DNA of 64,000 nucleotides, from the NCBI GenBank assembly GCA_038198775.1, contig JBBPZV010000006.1, forward strand, positions 1 through 64,000, given 5' to 3'. The notes beneath the pieces are model-generated. The model saw nothing but the letters and a program-made list of their open reading frames with translations. It made no database searches and had not been told where the DNA came from. Made by a program: the position numbers and the translations under genes. How positions within the stretch are numbered: position 1 is the stretch's first letter; each line of letters starts with the position of its first letter. The stretch comes from JACCYJ01 sp038198775. GTDB taxonomy: Bacteria; Actinomycetota; Actinomycetes; Propionibacteriales; Nocardioidaceae. Positions 16,717 to 24,975 of the stretch are shown piece after piece.

Positions 16717-18174
16717 GTGAGCCAGGACCTGACCGTTACCGCACCTGGGCAACAGCTGCCGGGCGGCCAGCCGTACGCCTACCAGCGAACCGAGCTGGGA
16801 GAGCCCGACTGGACCCGGTACCCGGGTTGGCGGGAGGTCACCCCCGCCGAGTGGGAGTCGGCACAATGGCAGCGGGCCCACTGCGTCAAGAGCGCGCGGC
16901 AGCTGCGCGAGGTCTTCGGGGAGGGCCTCGAGGACCGGTTCTACGCCGACCTGGAACGCGACCAGGCCGAGCGGGCCACGATGTCGATGCTGCTGCCGCC
17001 CCAGATGCTGAACACGATGGTGCCAGGCGGCGCGCCGCACCAGCCCGGCTTCACCGCGGCGCTGTACGCGGACCCGGTGCGCCGCTACATGCTGCCGGTG
17101 TTCTCCGACCGGCGCACCGACTGGCCCAGCCACCCCCACGCCACCCGCGACTCGCTGCACGAGCACGACATGTGGGCGACGGAAGGGCTGACGCACCGCT
17201 ACCCCACCAAGGTGCTCGCCGAGATCCTGCCGACTTGCCCGCAGTACTGCGGGCACTGCACCCGGATGGACCTCGTCGGCAACTCGACGCCTGTCATCGA
17301 CAAGCTCAAGTTCACGCTGAAGCCGGTGGACCGGCTCGGCTCGATGCTCGACTACCTGCGGCGAACGCCCAGCGTGCGAGACGTCGTGGTGTCCGGTGGC
17401 GATGTCGCGAACATGCCCTGGGCGCGGCTCGAAGACTTCCTCACCCGACTGCTGGAGATCGACAACGTCCGCGACATCCGGCTCGCCACCAAGGCGCTGA
17501 TGGGCCTGCCTCAGCATTGGCTGCAGGACGAGGTGCGGGCCGGGATGGAACGCGTTGCCTCGACAGCTCGCGCACGCGACGTGCAGATCGCCATCCACAC
17601 CCATGTCAACCACGCCAACTCGGTCACGCCGCTGGTCGCGCGGGCCAGCCGGGCAATGCTCGACACCGGGATCCGCGACGTACGCAACCAGGGCGTTCTG
17701 CTCGACGGCGTCAACGCCGATCCGCACACGCTGCTGGACCTGTGCTTCGCGCTGCTCGACGGCGCTGGGGTCATCCCGTACTACTTCTACATGTGCGACA
17801 TGATCCCGTTCAGCGAGCACTGGCGCGTCAGCGTGGACCGTGCCCAGCACCTGCAGCACGCGATCATGGGCTACCTGCCGGGCTTCGCCACGCCGCGGAT
17901 CGTCTGCGACGTGCCGTACGTCGGCAAGCGGTGGGTCCACCAGCTGGCCGAGTACGACCGGGTGCATGGCGTGTCGTACTGGACCAAGAACTACCGGACC
18001 TCGATCGAGTCCGCCGATCCCGAGGCGCTGGCGAGAACGTACGAGTACTACGACCCGATCCACACGCTTCCGCCGGAAGGCCAGGCCTGGTGGCGCCGGC
18101 ACGCCGCCACCGACATCGTTGCCGCGGAGGCCGCCGCCAGGAGCAGCCGCGAGTCCGCCGCCGCCCTCACCTGA
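16717..18174 (+). CDS. kamA: lysine 2,3-aminomutase (radical SAM, PLP)
   Basis: A 485-residue radical SAM enzyme with the cluster motif CPQYCGHC (Cys174, Cys178, Cys181). The probable PLP lysine is Lys404 in DVPYVGKRW, where clostridial KamA has a glycine-rich PGGGGK. Downstream are the YYFYMCDMIPFSEHWR and GYLPGFATPRIVCDVP blocks of the family. It converts L-lysine to beta-lysine, the substrate of KamDE. AAGGAG precedes the GTG by four bases. Glutamate 2,3-aminomutase is the main alternative, but the neighbours favour lysine. The stop codon begins the inverted-repeat array that follows. Confidence 0.87.
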   Translation: MSQDLTVTAPGQQLPGGQPYAYQRTELGEPDWTRYPGWREVTPAEWESAQWQRAHCVKSARQLREVFGEGLEDRFYADLERDQAERATMSMLLPPQMLNTMVPGGAPHQPGFTAALYADPVRRYMLPVFSDRRTDWPSHPHATRDSLHEHDMWATEGLTHRYPTKVLAEILPTCPQYCGHCTRMDLVGNSTPVIDKLKFTLKPVDRLGSMLDYLRRTPSVRDVVVSGGDVANMPWARLEDFLTRLLEIDNVRDIRLATKALMGLPQHWLQDEVRAGMERVASTARARDVQIAIHTHVNHANSVTPLVARASRAMLDTGIRDVRNQGVLLDGVNADPHTLLDLCFALLDGAGVIPYYFYMCDMIPFSEHWRVSVDRAQHLQHAIMGYLPGFATPRIVCDVPYVGKRWVHQLAEYDRVHGVSYWTKNYRTSIESADPEALARTYEYYDPIHTLPPEGQAWWRRHAATDIVAAEAAARSSRESAAALT

Positions 18175-18313
18175 CCATCCGTGAGTTCTGGCCCGACCAT
18201 CCGTGATTTTCGGACCGACCATCCGTGAGTTGTTGCCCGAGTCAACGCCCGAACTCACGGATCGTCGAGCGGAAACTCTCGGATCGTCGAGCGGAAAGTC
18301 TCGGATGGTCAAA
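18172..18313. repeat. inverted array of GACCATCCGTGAG units between convergent genes (array 1)
   Basis: Three units of about 21-24 bp beginning GACCATCCGTGA point right, then three units ending GGATCGTC or GGATGGTC point left, so the whole can fold into one long stem. The first unit supplies the kamA stop (TGA, 18172-18174) and the last supplies the stop of the Lrp gene (18309-18311). A closely related array lies at 56262. It may act as a bidirectional terminator, or be a spreading palindromic element. Confidence 0.8.
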
Positions 18314-18758
18314 GGGGGGGTGGGCGGTGCTCGTACGGGGTGGACAGCACGATCGTGGTACGGGTAGTGACGTTGGCCTGGGCTCGGATGCGCGACAGCA
18401 GGTCCTCCAGGGCACCCGGATCGGCCACCCGCACCTTGAGCAGGTAGCTCGCGTCCCCCGCGACCGAGTAGCACGACTCGATCTCGGCGAGGTCACGCAA
18501 CCGCTCCGGCGAGTCGTCGGGCTGGCTCACGTCGATGGGACGGATCGACACGAACGCGGTCAACGACAACCCGACCTCGCCGGGTCGGACCACGGCCGCA
18601 TAACCGGCGATCACCCCGCGCTGCTCAAGACGCTTGACCCGCTGATGCGCGGCCGAGGTCGACAGCCCGGTGGCCTTGCCGAGGTCGGTGAACGACAGTC
18701 GACCGTCGGCGGTCAACAGCCGCAGGACTTGCCGGTCGACGTCCTCCACGCCGCTCAC
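18309..18758 (-). CDS. Lrp/AsnC family transcriptional regulator
   Basis: A 149-residue regulator: winged HTH at the N-terminus (LTADGRLSFTDLGKATGLSTSAAHQRVKRLE) followed by the RAM ligand-binding domain (GLSLTAFVSIRP, SCYSVAGDASYLLKVRV). Such proteins sense amino acids as octamers. The GTG start overlaps the Xaa-Pro peptidase stop by four bases, so it is co-translated with the peptidase. Its position next to kamA makes lysine a plausible effector and the kam genes plausible targets (inference). Confidence 0.92.
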   Translation of the reverse strand: MSGVEDVDRQVLRLLTADGRLSFTDLGKATGLSTSAAHQRVKRLEQRGVIAGYAAVVRPGEVGLSLTAFVSIRPIDVSQPDDSPERLRDLAEIESCYSVAGDASYLLKVRVADPGALEDLLSRIRAQANVTTRTTIVLSTPYEHRPPPL

Positions 18759-19867
18759 GATGCGAGCACGGTCAGCTCGCGAGAGGTGTTGTTGAGGCGT
18801 TCGACGCCGTCCTCTGTCACCACGACGATGTCCTCGATCCGGGCCCCGTGACGGCCCGGTAGATAGATGCCAGGCTCGATGCTGAAGGTCATTCCGGGCT
18901 CCAGCTGCAGCGTGTTGCCGGCGACGATGTACGGCTCCTCATGGGTCTCGAGCCCGATCCCGTGCCCGGTCCGGTGCAGGAATCCCGCTGCGAAGCCGGC
19001 CCCGCCGATGATCTCGCGCCCCACCGCATCGACGGACTCGGCGCTGACCCCGGGTCCGGCGTACGCCACCTGCTCCTGCTGGGCCCGGCAGAGCACCGCG
19101 TAGTAGTCGGCGAAACCCGCCGGCGGCTCGCCCCCAACGACGTAGGTTCGCGTCGAGTCCGAGCAGTAACCCCGGGAGGTGGTCCCGCCGATGTCGACGA
19201 CGACCGGGTCTCCCACCCCGATGACTCGGTCCGACAGCTCGTGGTGAGGTGACGCCCCGTTGGGGCCGGACCCGACGATCACGAAGTCCACCCGCACGTG
19301 CCCCTCGGCCAAGATCGCGTCCGCGATGTCCGCGCCCACCTCGCGCTCACTGCGCCCGGGGGCGAGCCAGCGCCCCATGGCAGCGTGCACGCGGTCGATC
19401 GCGGCGCCGGCCTCTCGCAGCGCCGCGACCTCGTCGGGACTCTTGCGCATCCGCAGCTCCCGCAGCACGCTCCCGGCGAGCACCTGGTCGGTGCGCGGCA
19501 GCGCGCCCCGGAGGCCGAAGACCTTCTCGGCCGGCATGTGGTTGTCGACCGCGACCGTGCCCGGGCGGGCGACAAGCCGGGACGCGACCAGTGCGTACGG
19601 GTCGTCGGCCTCCTGCCAGGCGACGATCTCGACACCCAGCTCCCCCGCCGGTGACGCCAGCGCGGCGGGCTGCTCCAGCGCGGGGACCACCAGCACCGGC
19701 TCACCCGTCGCCGGCAGCACCAGGCAGGTCAACCGCTCCAGCGGCAGCGCCTGGTAACCGGTGAGGTAGCGCAGGTCAGCGCCCGCGGACACCACCAACG
19801 CGTCGATCCCCGCCACCCGCGTCGCCGCCTGCGCCCGGTGCAGCCGGTCCCACGCAGCGCTCGTCAC
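18755..19867 (-). CDS. Xaa-Pro dipeptidase/aminopeptidase family (M24)
   Basis: A 370-residue creatinase/prolidase-type peptidase. The five metal ligands are visible: Asp in VVVDIGG, Asp in CSDSTRTY, His in RTGHGIGLETHEEP, Glu in SIEPGIY and Glu in ARIEDIV. The N-terminal 120 residues are the creatinase domain. It should cleave Xaa-Pro dipeptides in the cytoplasm. M. tuberculosis PepE occupies the same neighbourhood. TAGGCT six bases before the GTG suggests a leaderless transcript shared with the downstream Lrp gene. Confidence 0.92.
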   Translation of the reverse strand: MTSAAWDRLHRAQAATRVAGIDALVVSAGADLRYLTGYQALPLERLTCLVLPATGEPVLVVPALEQPAALASPAGELGVEIVAWQEADDPYALVASRLVARPGTVAVDNHMPAEKVFGLRGALPRTDQVLAGSVLRELRMRKSPDEVAALREAGAAIDRVHAAMGRWLAPGRSEREVGADIADAILAEGHVRVDFVIVGSGPNGASPHHELSDRVIGVGDPVVVDIGGTTSRGYCSDSTRTYVVGGEPPAGFADYYAVLCRAQQEQVAYAGPGVSAESVDAVGREIIGGAGFAAGFLHRTGHGIGLETHEEPYIVAGNTLQLEPGMTFSIEPGIYLPGRHGARIEDIVVVTEDGVERLNNTSRELTVLAS

Positions 19868-19873
19868 CCGGGC

Positions 19874-19879
19874 AGCCTA
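19874..19879 (-). promoter_or_regulatory. -10 (TAGGCT) for leaderless peptidase transcript
   Basis: TAGGCT, six bases GCCCGG, then GTG at 19867. No ribosome-binding site is visible. Confidence 0.5.
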
Positions 19880-19951
19880 CGACGACCCGGTCTCCTCGCC
19901 GACCGGCGCCGGATACCCACGGCGGCGCACTGTGGTGACATCCTCACTTGG

Positions 19952-20884
19952 GTGACCGGACGGCTGCTGCTCCTCGACACCGCCTCGCTGTACTTCCGGG
20001 CGTTCCACGGCGTTCCTGCGACGATCACGGCCCCCGACGGTACCCCGGTCAATGCGGTACGGGGGCTGCTCGACTTCATCGCCAGGCTCGTCGGCGAGTA
20101 CGAGCCGCAGGCGCTGGCGGCCGCATGGGACAACGACTGGCGACCGCAGTGGCGGGTCGACCTGATCCCCTCGTACAAGGCCCACCGCGTGGCGGAGGAG
20201 GTCGAGACCGGGCCGGACCGGGAGGTGACACCGGACCCGCTGGAGGCGCAGATACCGCTGATCCGGCAGGCGCTCGGCCTGCTCGGCCTGGCGGTCGTGG
20301 GCGCCGACGGCTACGAGGCCGACGACGTCATCGGTACGCTCGCGGCCGGCTGGCCGGGCCCCGTGGACGTTGTCACCGGCGATCGTGACCTTTTCCAGGT
20401 CGTAGACGACGAGCGCCAGGTCCGGGTGCTGTACATCGCGCGGGGTGTCGGCCGGCACGAGCGGATGGACGAGCGCACCGTCGTCAGCCGCTACCGAGTC
20501 CTCCCGCGGCAGTACCCGGACTTCGCGACCTTGCGGGGTGACGCCTCGGACGGCCTCCCCGGTGTCGCCGGCATCGGGGACAAGACGGCGGCCGGGCTGC
20601 TGGCGACTCACGGGGACCTGGACGCGATCATCGCGGCCGCTGCGGACCCGCAGGGGGACCTAACCGGAGCGCTGCGCGCCAAGATCCTCGCGGCCGCCGA
20701 CTACCTGGCGGTGGCACCCACGGTCGTACGCGTTGCCACCGGCATCGACCTCGGTGACCTCGACCTGCGGCTGTGCCGGCTCGCCCCCGAGCAGCGGGCG
20801 GCGTTCGCGGTGTTCGCCGAGCAGCGGGGCCTGGGGGGCAGCGCCGCTCGCGCCCTGGCCGCCCTCGACGTCGCCACCGCCTGA
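19952..20884 (+). CDS. 5'-3' exonuclease (PolI N-terminal / FEN family)
   Basis: A 310-residue stand-alone 5'-nuclease. Features: LLLLDTASLYFRAFHGVP at the start, the acid-rich ADGYEADDVIGTLA, VVTGDRDLFQVV, and the helix-hairpin-helix PGVAGIGDKTAAGLL. It removes RNA primers or flaps using divalent metals. Stand-alone copies beside polA are common in actinomycetes; the relative in M. tuberculosis is also near helY and pepE. The GTG start lacks a Shine-Dalgarno. It converges on helY with four bases between. Confidence 0.92.
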   Translation: MTGRLLLLDTASLYFRAFHGVPATITAPDGTPVNAVRGLLDFIARLVGEYEPQALAAAWDNDWRPQWRVDLIPSYKAHRVAEEVETGPDREVTPDPLEAQIPLIRQALGLLGLAVVGADGYEADDVIGTLAAGWPGPVDVVTGDRDLFQVVDDERQVRVLYIARGVGRHERMDERTVVSRYRVLPRQYPDFATLRGDASDGLPGVAGIGDKTAAGLLATHGDLDAIIAAAADPQGDLTGALRAKILAAADYLAVAPTVVRVATGIDLGDLDLRLCRLAPEQRAAFAVFAEQRGLGGSAARALAALDVATA

Positions 20885-20888
20885 GCTG

Positions 20889-23651
20889 TCAAGCGGTGAC
20901 CGACGAGTACGCCACGACACCGCGGCGCAACAGCCCGACCGCGAGCCGGGCGCAGTCGCGAACAGGTGAATCGCCGGCCGCGTCGGCCACCTGGTCCGTC
21001 ACGTCCAACAACTGCTTGACCGCCCGGACGAAGTCGCCGGCTGCGACGTCTGCCTCGGCGAGGACGTCGGACAGGCTGACCCCGGACGCCCAGCGGTAGG
21101 CCGCCCAGGCGAAGCCGAAGTCGGGAGGCCGCAGCAACGCCACCCGGTGATCTCTCTCGACAACACGCAGGTCCGTCCAGATGCACTCCATCGCGGCGAC
21201 GGCATCAGTGACCGCACCCGGGGGCAGCCGAGGAGCGGACGCCTCCTCGGCCTGTCGGGCCTCGTAGACGAGCCCCGACAGGCATGCCGCGAGCTCCTGC
21301 GGGGTCAGGTCGTTCCACACCTCTCGCCGCAGGCACTCGGCGGCGAGCAGGTCGAGCTCGTTGTACAACCGGGTCAGCCGCAACCCATCGTGGGTCACCG
21401 TGTCCTGGTCGAGATAGCCCAAGGCGTCGAGCACCGCGCAGACGCGGTCGAACTGCCGGGCGATGCTGTTGGTGCGCTGCTCGATGCGTGCCCGCATGGC
21501 CCGGACCTGCCGCTCCAGCTTGGCGTGCCGGTCGGCCCACCGGACGTGGTCCTCCCGGTCCGGGCACTTCGTGCACGGATGCGCCGAGATCTCCGCCCGC
21601 AGCCGTGCCGCCACCGCGTCCACGCTCGTTTCCACGCCGGGTTCTGGGAAGCGATTTTCGAGCGGGGGAAGGTCGACGAGCAGGCTTCGCAAAGACGACG
21701 CCAGGTCCCTGCGCATCCGCGGGTTGCGGGCGTTGAACCGCTTGGGGATCCGCAGCTGTCCCTGCGCGGCCACCGGCTTGGAGAATTCCACCGATGACAG
21801 CCGCCGGGTAGCCCTGTCCAGCGTCAGCACCAGCGGTCGGGGGCCGTCGCGGCCGGCTCCCAGGCCGGGGTCCAGCACCACGGCACACCCGGCGGAACGA
21901 CCCGCGGGCACCGTGATCACGTCTCCGCGCCGCAACGCCTCCAACGACTCCACGACCGCGCTCCGGTGGTCGGCGCGCTTCCGCCGCGACTGCGAGGACT
22001 CCCGGTCGGAGAGCTGCCGGTGCAGCCGCAGGTAGCCGCGGAAGTCGCCACGGTCGCAGCTGATCGCCTGCGCGTACCCGTCCAGCGCCTCCTCGCCACG
22101 GCGCAGCTCCCGCGCCAGACCGACGACTGCCCGATCGGCCTGGAACTGCGCGAACGACGACTCGAGCAGCGTCCGGGACCGGACCCGCCCGTCACCGCGG
22201 ACAAGGTTGACCGCCATGTTGTACGACGGCCGGAACGACGATCGCAGCGGGTACGTACGGGTCGACGCGAGGCCGGCGACGTGCCGCGGGTCGAGTCCCG
22301 GCTGCCACAGCACCACACCGTGGCCCTCGACGTCGATGCCGCGCCGGCCGGCGCGCCCCGTGAGCTGGGTGTACTCCCCGGGTGTCACGTCGGCATGGGT
22401 CTCGCCGTTCCACTTGGTCAGCCGCTCGAGGACCACTGAGCGGGCCGGCATGTTGATGCCGAGGGCCAGGGTCTCGGTGGCGAAGACGACCGGCACGAGC
22501 CCGCGGCTGAACAAGAGCTCCACGCACTCCTTGAACGTCGGCAACAGGCCGGCGTGGTGGCTGGCCACTCCGCGGGCAAGGGACTCGACGAACTCCGCGT
22601 AGCCCAAGACCGCCAGGTCGGCGTCGGGGATGCTCGCGCAGTGGTCGTCGACGAACTCGCGGATCGTACGTTCCTGCGCCGGCGTCGTCAGCCGCACTCC
22701 GGCGGCGAGGCACTGCGCCACCGCGGCCGCGCAGCCGGCGCGGCTGAACACGAACACGATGGCCGGCAGCAGCGCGGCCCGGTCGAGTCGGTCCACGACC
22801 TCCAAGCGACTCGGGGTGCGGTGCCGCTCGCGGTGCCGGGACGCGGCGTACGACCTGCCCTCGCGGACGCGGCTGCGCCCGGCCGACCGGATCCGGGCCG
22901 CCCTCAGCTCTTCGCGCGCGATCCGCTCCAGCGCCGGGTTGACCCGCAACTTCTCCGGGCCGTCACCGGTGTCGGCGTCGGCGGCGAACAGGTCCAGTAG
23001 CTGCCGTCCGACGAGCACGTGCTGGTAGAGCGGGACCGGTCGCCGCTCCTCGACCACGATGACCGTGTCCCCACGCACCGAGCGCAGCCAGTCGCCGAAC
23101 TCCTCGGCGTTGGAAACGGTCGCCGAAAGCGACACCAGCGAGACCGATTCCGGCAAGTGGATGATGACCTCCTCCCAGACCGCGCCCCGGAAGCGGTCGG
23201 CGAGGTAGTGCACCTCGTCCATCACCACGAAGCCCAGACCGGCGAGCGTCCCCGAGGCGGCGTAGATCATGTTGCGCAGCACCTCGGTGGTCATCACGAC
23301 CACCGAGGCATCGCCGTTGACAGTGTTGTCTCCTGTGAGCAGCCCGACCGACTCGGGACCGTAGGCACCCACCAGGTCGGAGTACTTCTGGTTCGACAGC
23401 GCCTTGATCGGCGTCGTGTAGAAGCACTTGCGGCCCTGTCGCAGCGCCAGGTGGACCGCGAACTCCCCCACGACGGTCTTGCCCGCCCCGGTGGGGGCCG
23501 CAACCAGAACCCCGTGACCGTCCTCGACCGCCCGGCAGGCTCGGACCTGGAACCCGTCGAGCTCGTAGTCGTAGCGCTGAACGAAGTCGGTGAGGACCGG
23601 ATGGGCCTGGCCCTGTTGCAGCCGCGCGGGCCGCTGCGCCGGCGAGCTCAT
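20889..23651 (-). CDS. helY: DEAD/DEAH-box (Ski2-like) helicase HelY
   Basis: A 920-residue superfamily 2 helicase. Walker A is VAAPTGAGKT near residues 50-59, the DEVH motif is FVVMDEVHYLAD, and SAT and the C-terminal QLTGRAGRRGID motif VI are present. A CTKCPDREDHVRW zinc-like insertion and the DSHCT-type C-terminal domain (residues about 740-920) follow the Ski2/Mtr4 architecture. It probably acts on RNA. The ATG overlaps the dagK stop, so it is the last gene of the pafB-to-helY series. Confidence 0.94.
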   Translation of the reverse strand: MSSPAQRPARLQQGQAHPVLTDFVQRYDYELDGFQVRACRAVEDGHGVLVAAPTGAGKTVVGEFAVHLALRQGRKCFYTTPIKALSNQKYSDLVGAYGPESVGLLTGDNTVNGDASVVVMTTEVLRNMIYAASGTLAGLGFVVMDEVHYLADRFRGAVWEEVIIHLPESVSLVSLSATVSNAEEFGDWLRSVRGDTVIVVEERRPVPLYQHVLVGRQLLDLFAADADTGDGPEKLRVNPALERIAREELRAARIRSAGRSRVREGRSYAASRHRERHRTPSRLEVVDRLDRAALLPAIVFVFSRAGCAAAVAQCLAAGVRLTTPAQERTIREFVDDHCASIPDADLAVLGYAEFVESLARGVASHHAGLLPTFKECVELLFSRGLVPVVFATETLALGINMPARSVVLERLTKWNGETHADVTPGEYTQLTGRAGRRGIDVEGHGVVLWQPGLDPRHVAGLASTRTYPLRSSFRPSYNMAVNLVRGDGRVRSRTLLESSFAQFQADRAVVGLARELRRGEEALDGYAQAISCDRGDFRGYLRLHRQLSDRESSQSRRKRADHRSAVVESLEALRRGDVITVPAGRSAGCAVVLDPGLGAGRDGPRPLVLTLDRATRRLSSVEFSKPVAAQGQLRIPKRFNARNPRMRRDLASSLRSLLVDLPPLENRFPEPGVETSVDAVAARLRAEISAHPCTKCPDREDHVRWADRHAKLERQVRAMRARIEQRTNSIARQFDRVCAVLDALGYLDQDTVTHDGLRLTRLYNELDLLAAECLRREVWNDLTPQELAACLSGLVYEARQAEEASAPRLPPGAVTDAVAAMECIWTDLRVVERDHRVALLRPPDFGFAWAAYRWASGVSLSDVLAEADVAAGDFVRAVKQLLDVTDQVADAAGDSPVRDCARLAVGLLRRGVVAYSSVTA

Positions 23652-24571
23652 GCACCCGAGGGTACGGGCGGGTGGGGCGCCGGCTGGTCGGACGCCGGTG
23701 GCACGAACACCCGTACCGCGGCCGGCAGGGCGGTCACGGTGAGCGGGAGCCGTCCCACCCGTTCACCGTCCCCGTAGGCGACGATGCCCGGGGCGGCCAC
23801 GGTGACCCGGCGCACCCGGTGGCGTTCGTAAGCCGGGTGCCGCACGTGCGTCCCGGTGAACAACCGGGGATACACCCGCACCAGCTCCAGCCGGCTGACC
23901 GGCTTGATCACGACGACGTCCAGCCGACCGTCGTCGAGCCGTGCGCCCTCGCAGATCCGCAGGCCGCCACCGTACGAGGGCCCGTTGCCGACTGCGACCA
24001 GCATCGCGTCGGTCGAGTACGCGACCCCGTCCAGCTCCAGCGCGTACCGGATCGGCGCGAAGACGCGCAGCTCGGCCAGCGTGGCAAGGGTGTAGCGCAG
24101 CTGCCCCCGCGGCCAGGACATCGCGTTTGCGCGCTCGCTGACCAGCGAGTCGAAGCCGGTCGCCAGCACCGACGCCACCCGGTGACCGTCGGCCGCTGCC
24201 AGGTCCAGCGTGCGGGTGCGACCGGCGATCACCGCGTTGGCAGCGGTGCGTGGGTTCCGTCGGTCCAGGCCCAGGGTGCGGGCGACGTCGTTGCCGGTGC
24301 CCGCCGGCACTATCCCGAGCGGGACGTCGGTCCCGGCCAGCAGCTGCAACGCCAGGTGCACCACGCCGTCACCGCCCACGACCACGAGCCCGTCGGCCCC
24401 GTCGCGAAGGGCGCGCTCGCCCAGCTGCGCGGCTTCGTCGCTGCTGTGACCCTGCAGCCGGCGAACCCTGAAACCGGCTGCTTCCAGCTGCGGCACCGCT
24501 TTTGCGGCCGCCCGCACCGCCCGGCCTCTTCCGGCCGTCGGGTTCACGAGTACGACGAGTGAGCGACCCAC
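23648..24571 (-). CDS. diacylglycerol kinase-family lipid kinase
   Basis: A 307-residue protein with VVLVNPTAGRGRA at the N-terminus and the GGDGVVHLALQLLAGTDVPLGIVPAGTGNDVART kinase block at about 65-100; the C-terminal beta-sandwich includes VAVGNGPSYGGGLRICEGARLDDG. It phosphorylates diacylglycerol or a related lipid with ATP. The GTG has no Shine-Dalgarno but TACGCT seven bases upstream, so it may have its own leaderless promoter although it lies 17 bases after the preceding gene. Its stop overlaps the helY start. Confidence 0.92.
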   Translation of the reverse strand: MGRSLVVLVNPTAGRGRAVRAAAKAVPQLEAAGFRVRRLQGHSSDEAAQLGERALRDGADGLVVVGGDGVVHLALQLLAGTDVPLGIVPAGTGNDVARTLGLDRRNPRTAANAVIAGRTRTLDLAAADGHRVASVLATGFDSLVSERANAMSWPRGQLRYTLATLAELRVFAPIRYALELDGVAYSTDAMLVAVGNGPSYGGGLRICEGARLDDGRLDVVVIKPVSRLELVRVYPRLFTGTHVRHPAYERHRVRRVTVAAPGIVAYGDGERVGRLPLTVTALPAAVRVFVPPASDQPAPHPPVPSGA

Positions 24572-24578
24572 GGCGCGA

Positions 24579-24584
24579 AGCGTA
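24579..24584 (-). promoter_or_regulatory. -10 (TACGCT) for leaderless dagK-helY transcript
   Basis: TACGCT then seven bases TCGCGCC then GTG at 24571. It lies just past the end of the upstream gene, so it would add an internal promoter. Confidence 0.4.
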
Positions 24585-24588
24585 GAGG

Positions 24589-24975
24589 TCAGAGCCGGAT
24601 CAGCACCTTGACCTGTGCCGGTTCCACGGCGACTGCGCGGGCGAAGCGCCGCAGCGCCTCGCACGCGGTGTCGGCGTCGAGGACGGAGACGGGGACCCCC
24701 ACGGCGATCCGGTCGTCTCGCTCGAGCACCGACACCTCCCCGTGATGCCAAGCCAGGTGGCAGCAGCGCCGGGTGAGCTCCGGCACCACCGGGGCGGGAT
24801 ATGCCACGTCGGCGCAGATGACGTCCAACGACAGCCGCACGCCGTCGCCGTGCAGGGTGCCCTGCACCGCGGCCGCGCTGAGCGGACCGTCGAGCGACCA
24901 GGTGAGGTCGTCGCGTCCCAACCAGTCGGGCAGCTCGAACGGGTCGGTGGGGTGCCAGCCGGCGTTGTCAGGCAC
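24589..24975 (-). CDS. conserved hypothetical protein downstream of tatC
   Basis: A 128-residue soluble protein I do not recognise by name. It begins VPDNAGWHPTDPFELPDWLGRD and has a strand-rich middle (TWSLDGPLSAAAVQGTLHGDGVRLSLDVICAD) with two adjacent cysteines in TRRCCHLAWHHGEV. No signal peptide or membrane segment is seen. The GTG lies eight bases inside the tatC gene, so it is translationally coupled to tatC. The position suggests a conserved actinobacterial companion of tatC. Confidence 0.75.
   Translation of the reverse strand: MPDNAGWHPTDPFELPDWLGRDDLTWSLDGPLSAAAVQGTLHGDGVRLSLDVICADVAYPAPVVPELTRRCCHLAWHHGEVSVLERDDRIAVGVPVSVLDADTACEALRRFARAVAVEPAQVKVLIRL

Noticed and set aside
18172..18313. 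CRISPR-like array
   Set aside because: Units are short, adjacent without unique spacers, and half are inverted. No cas genes are near.
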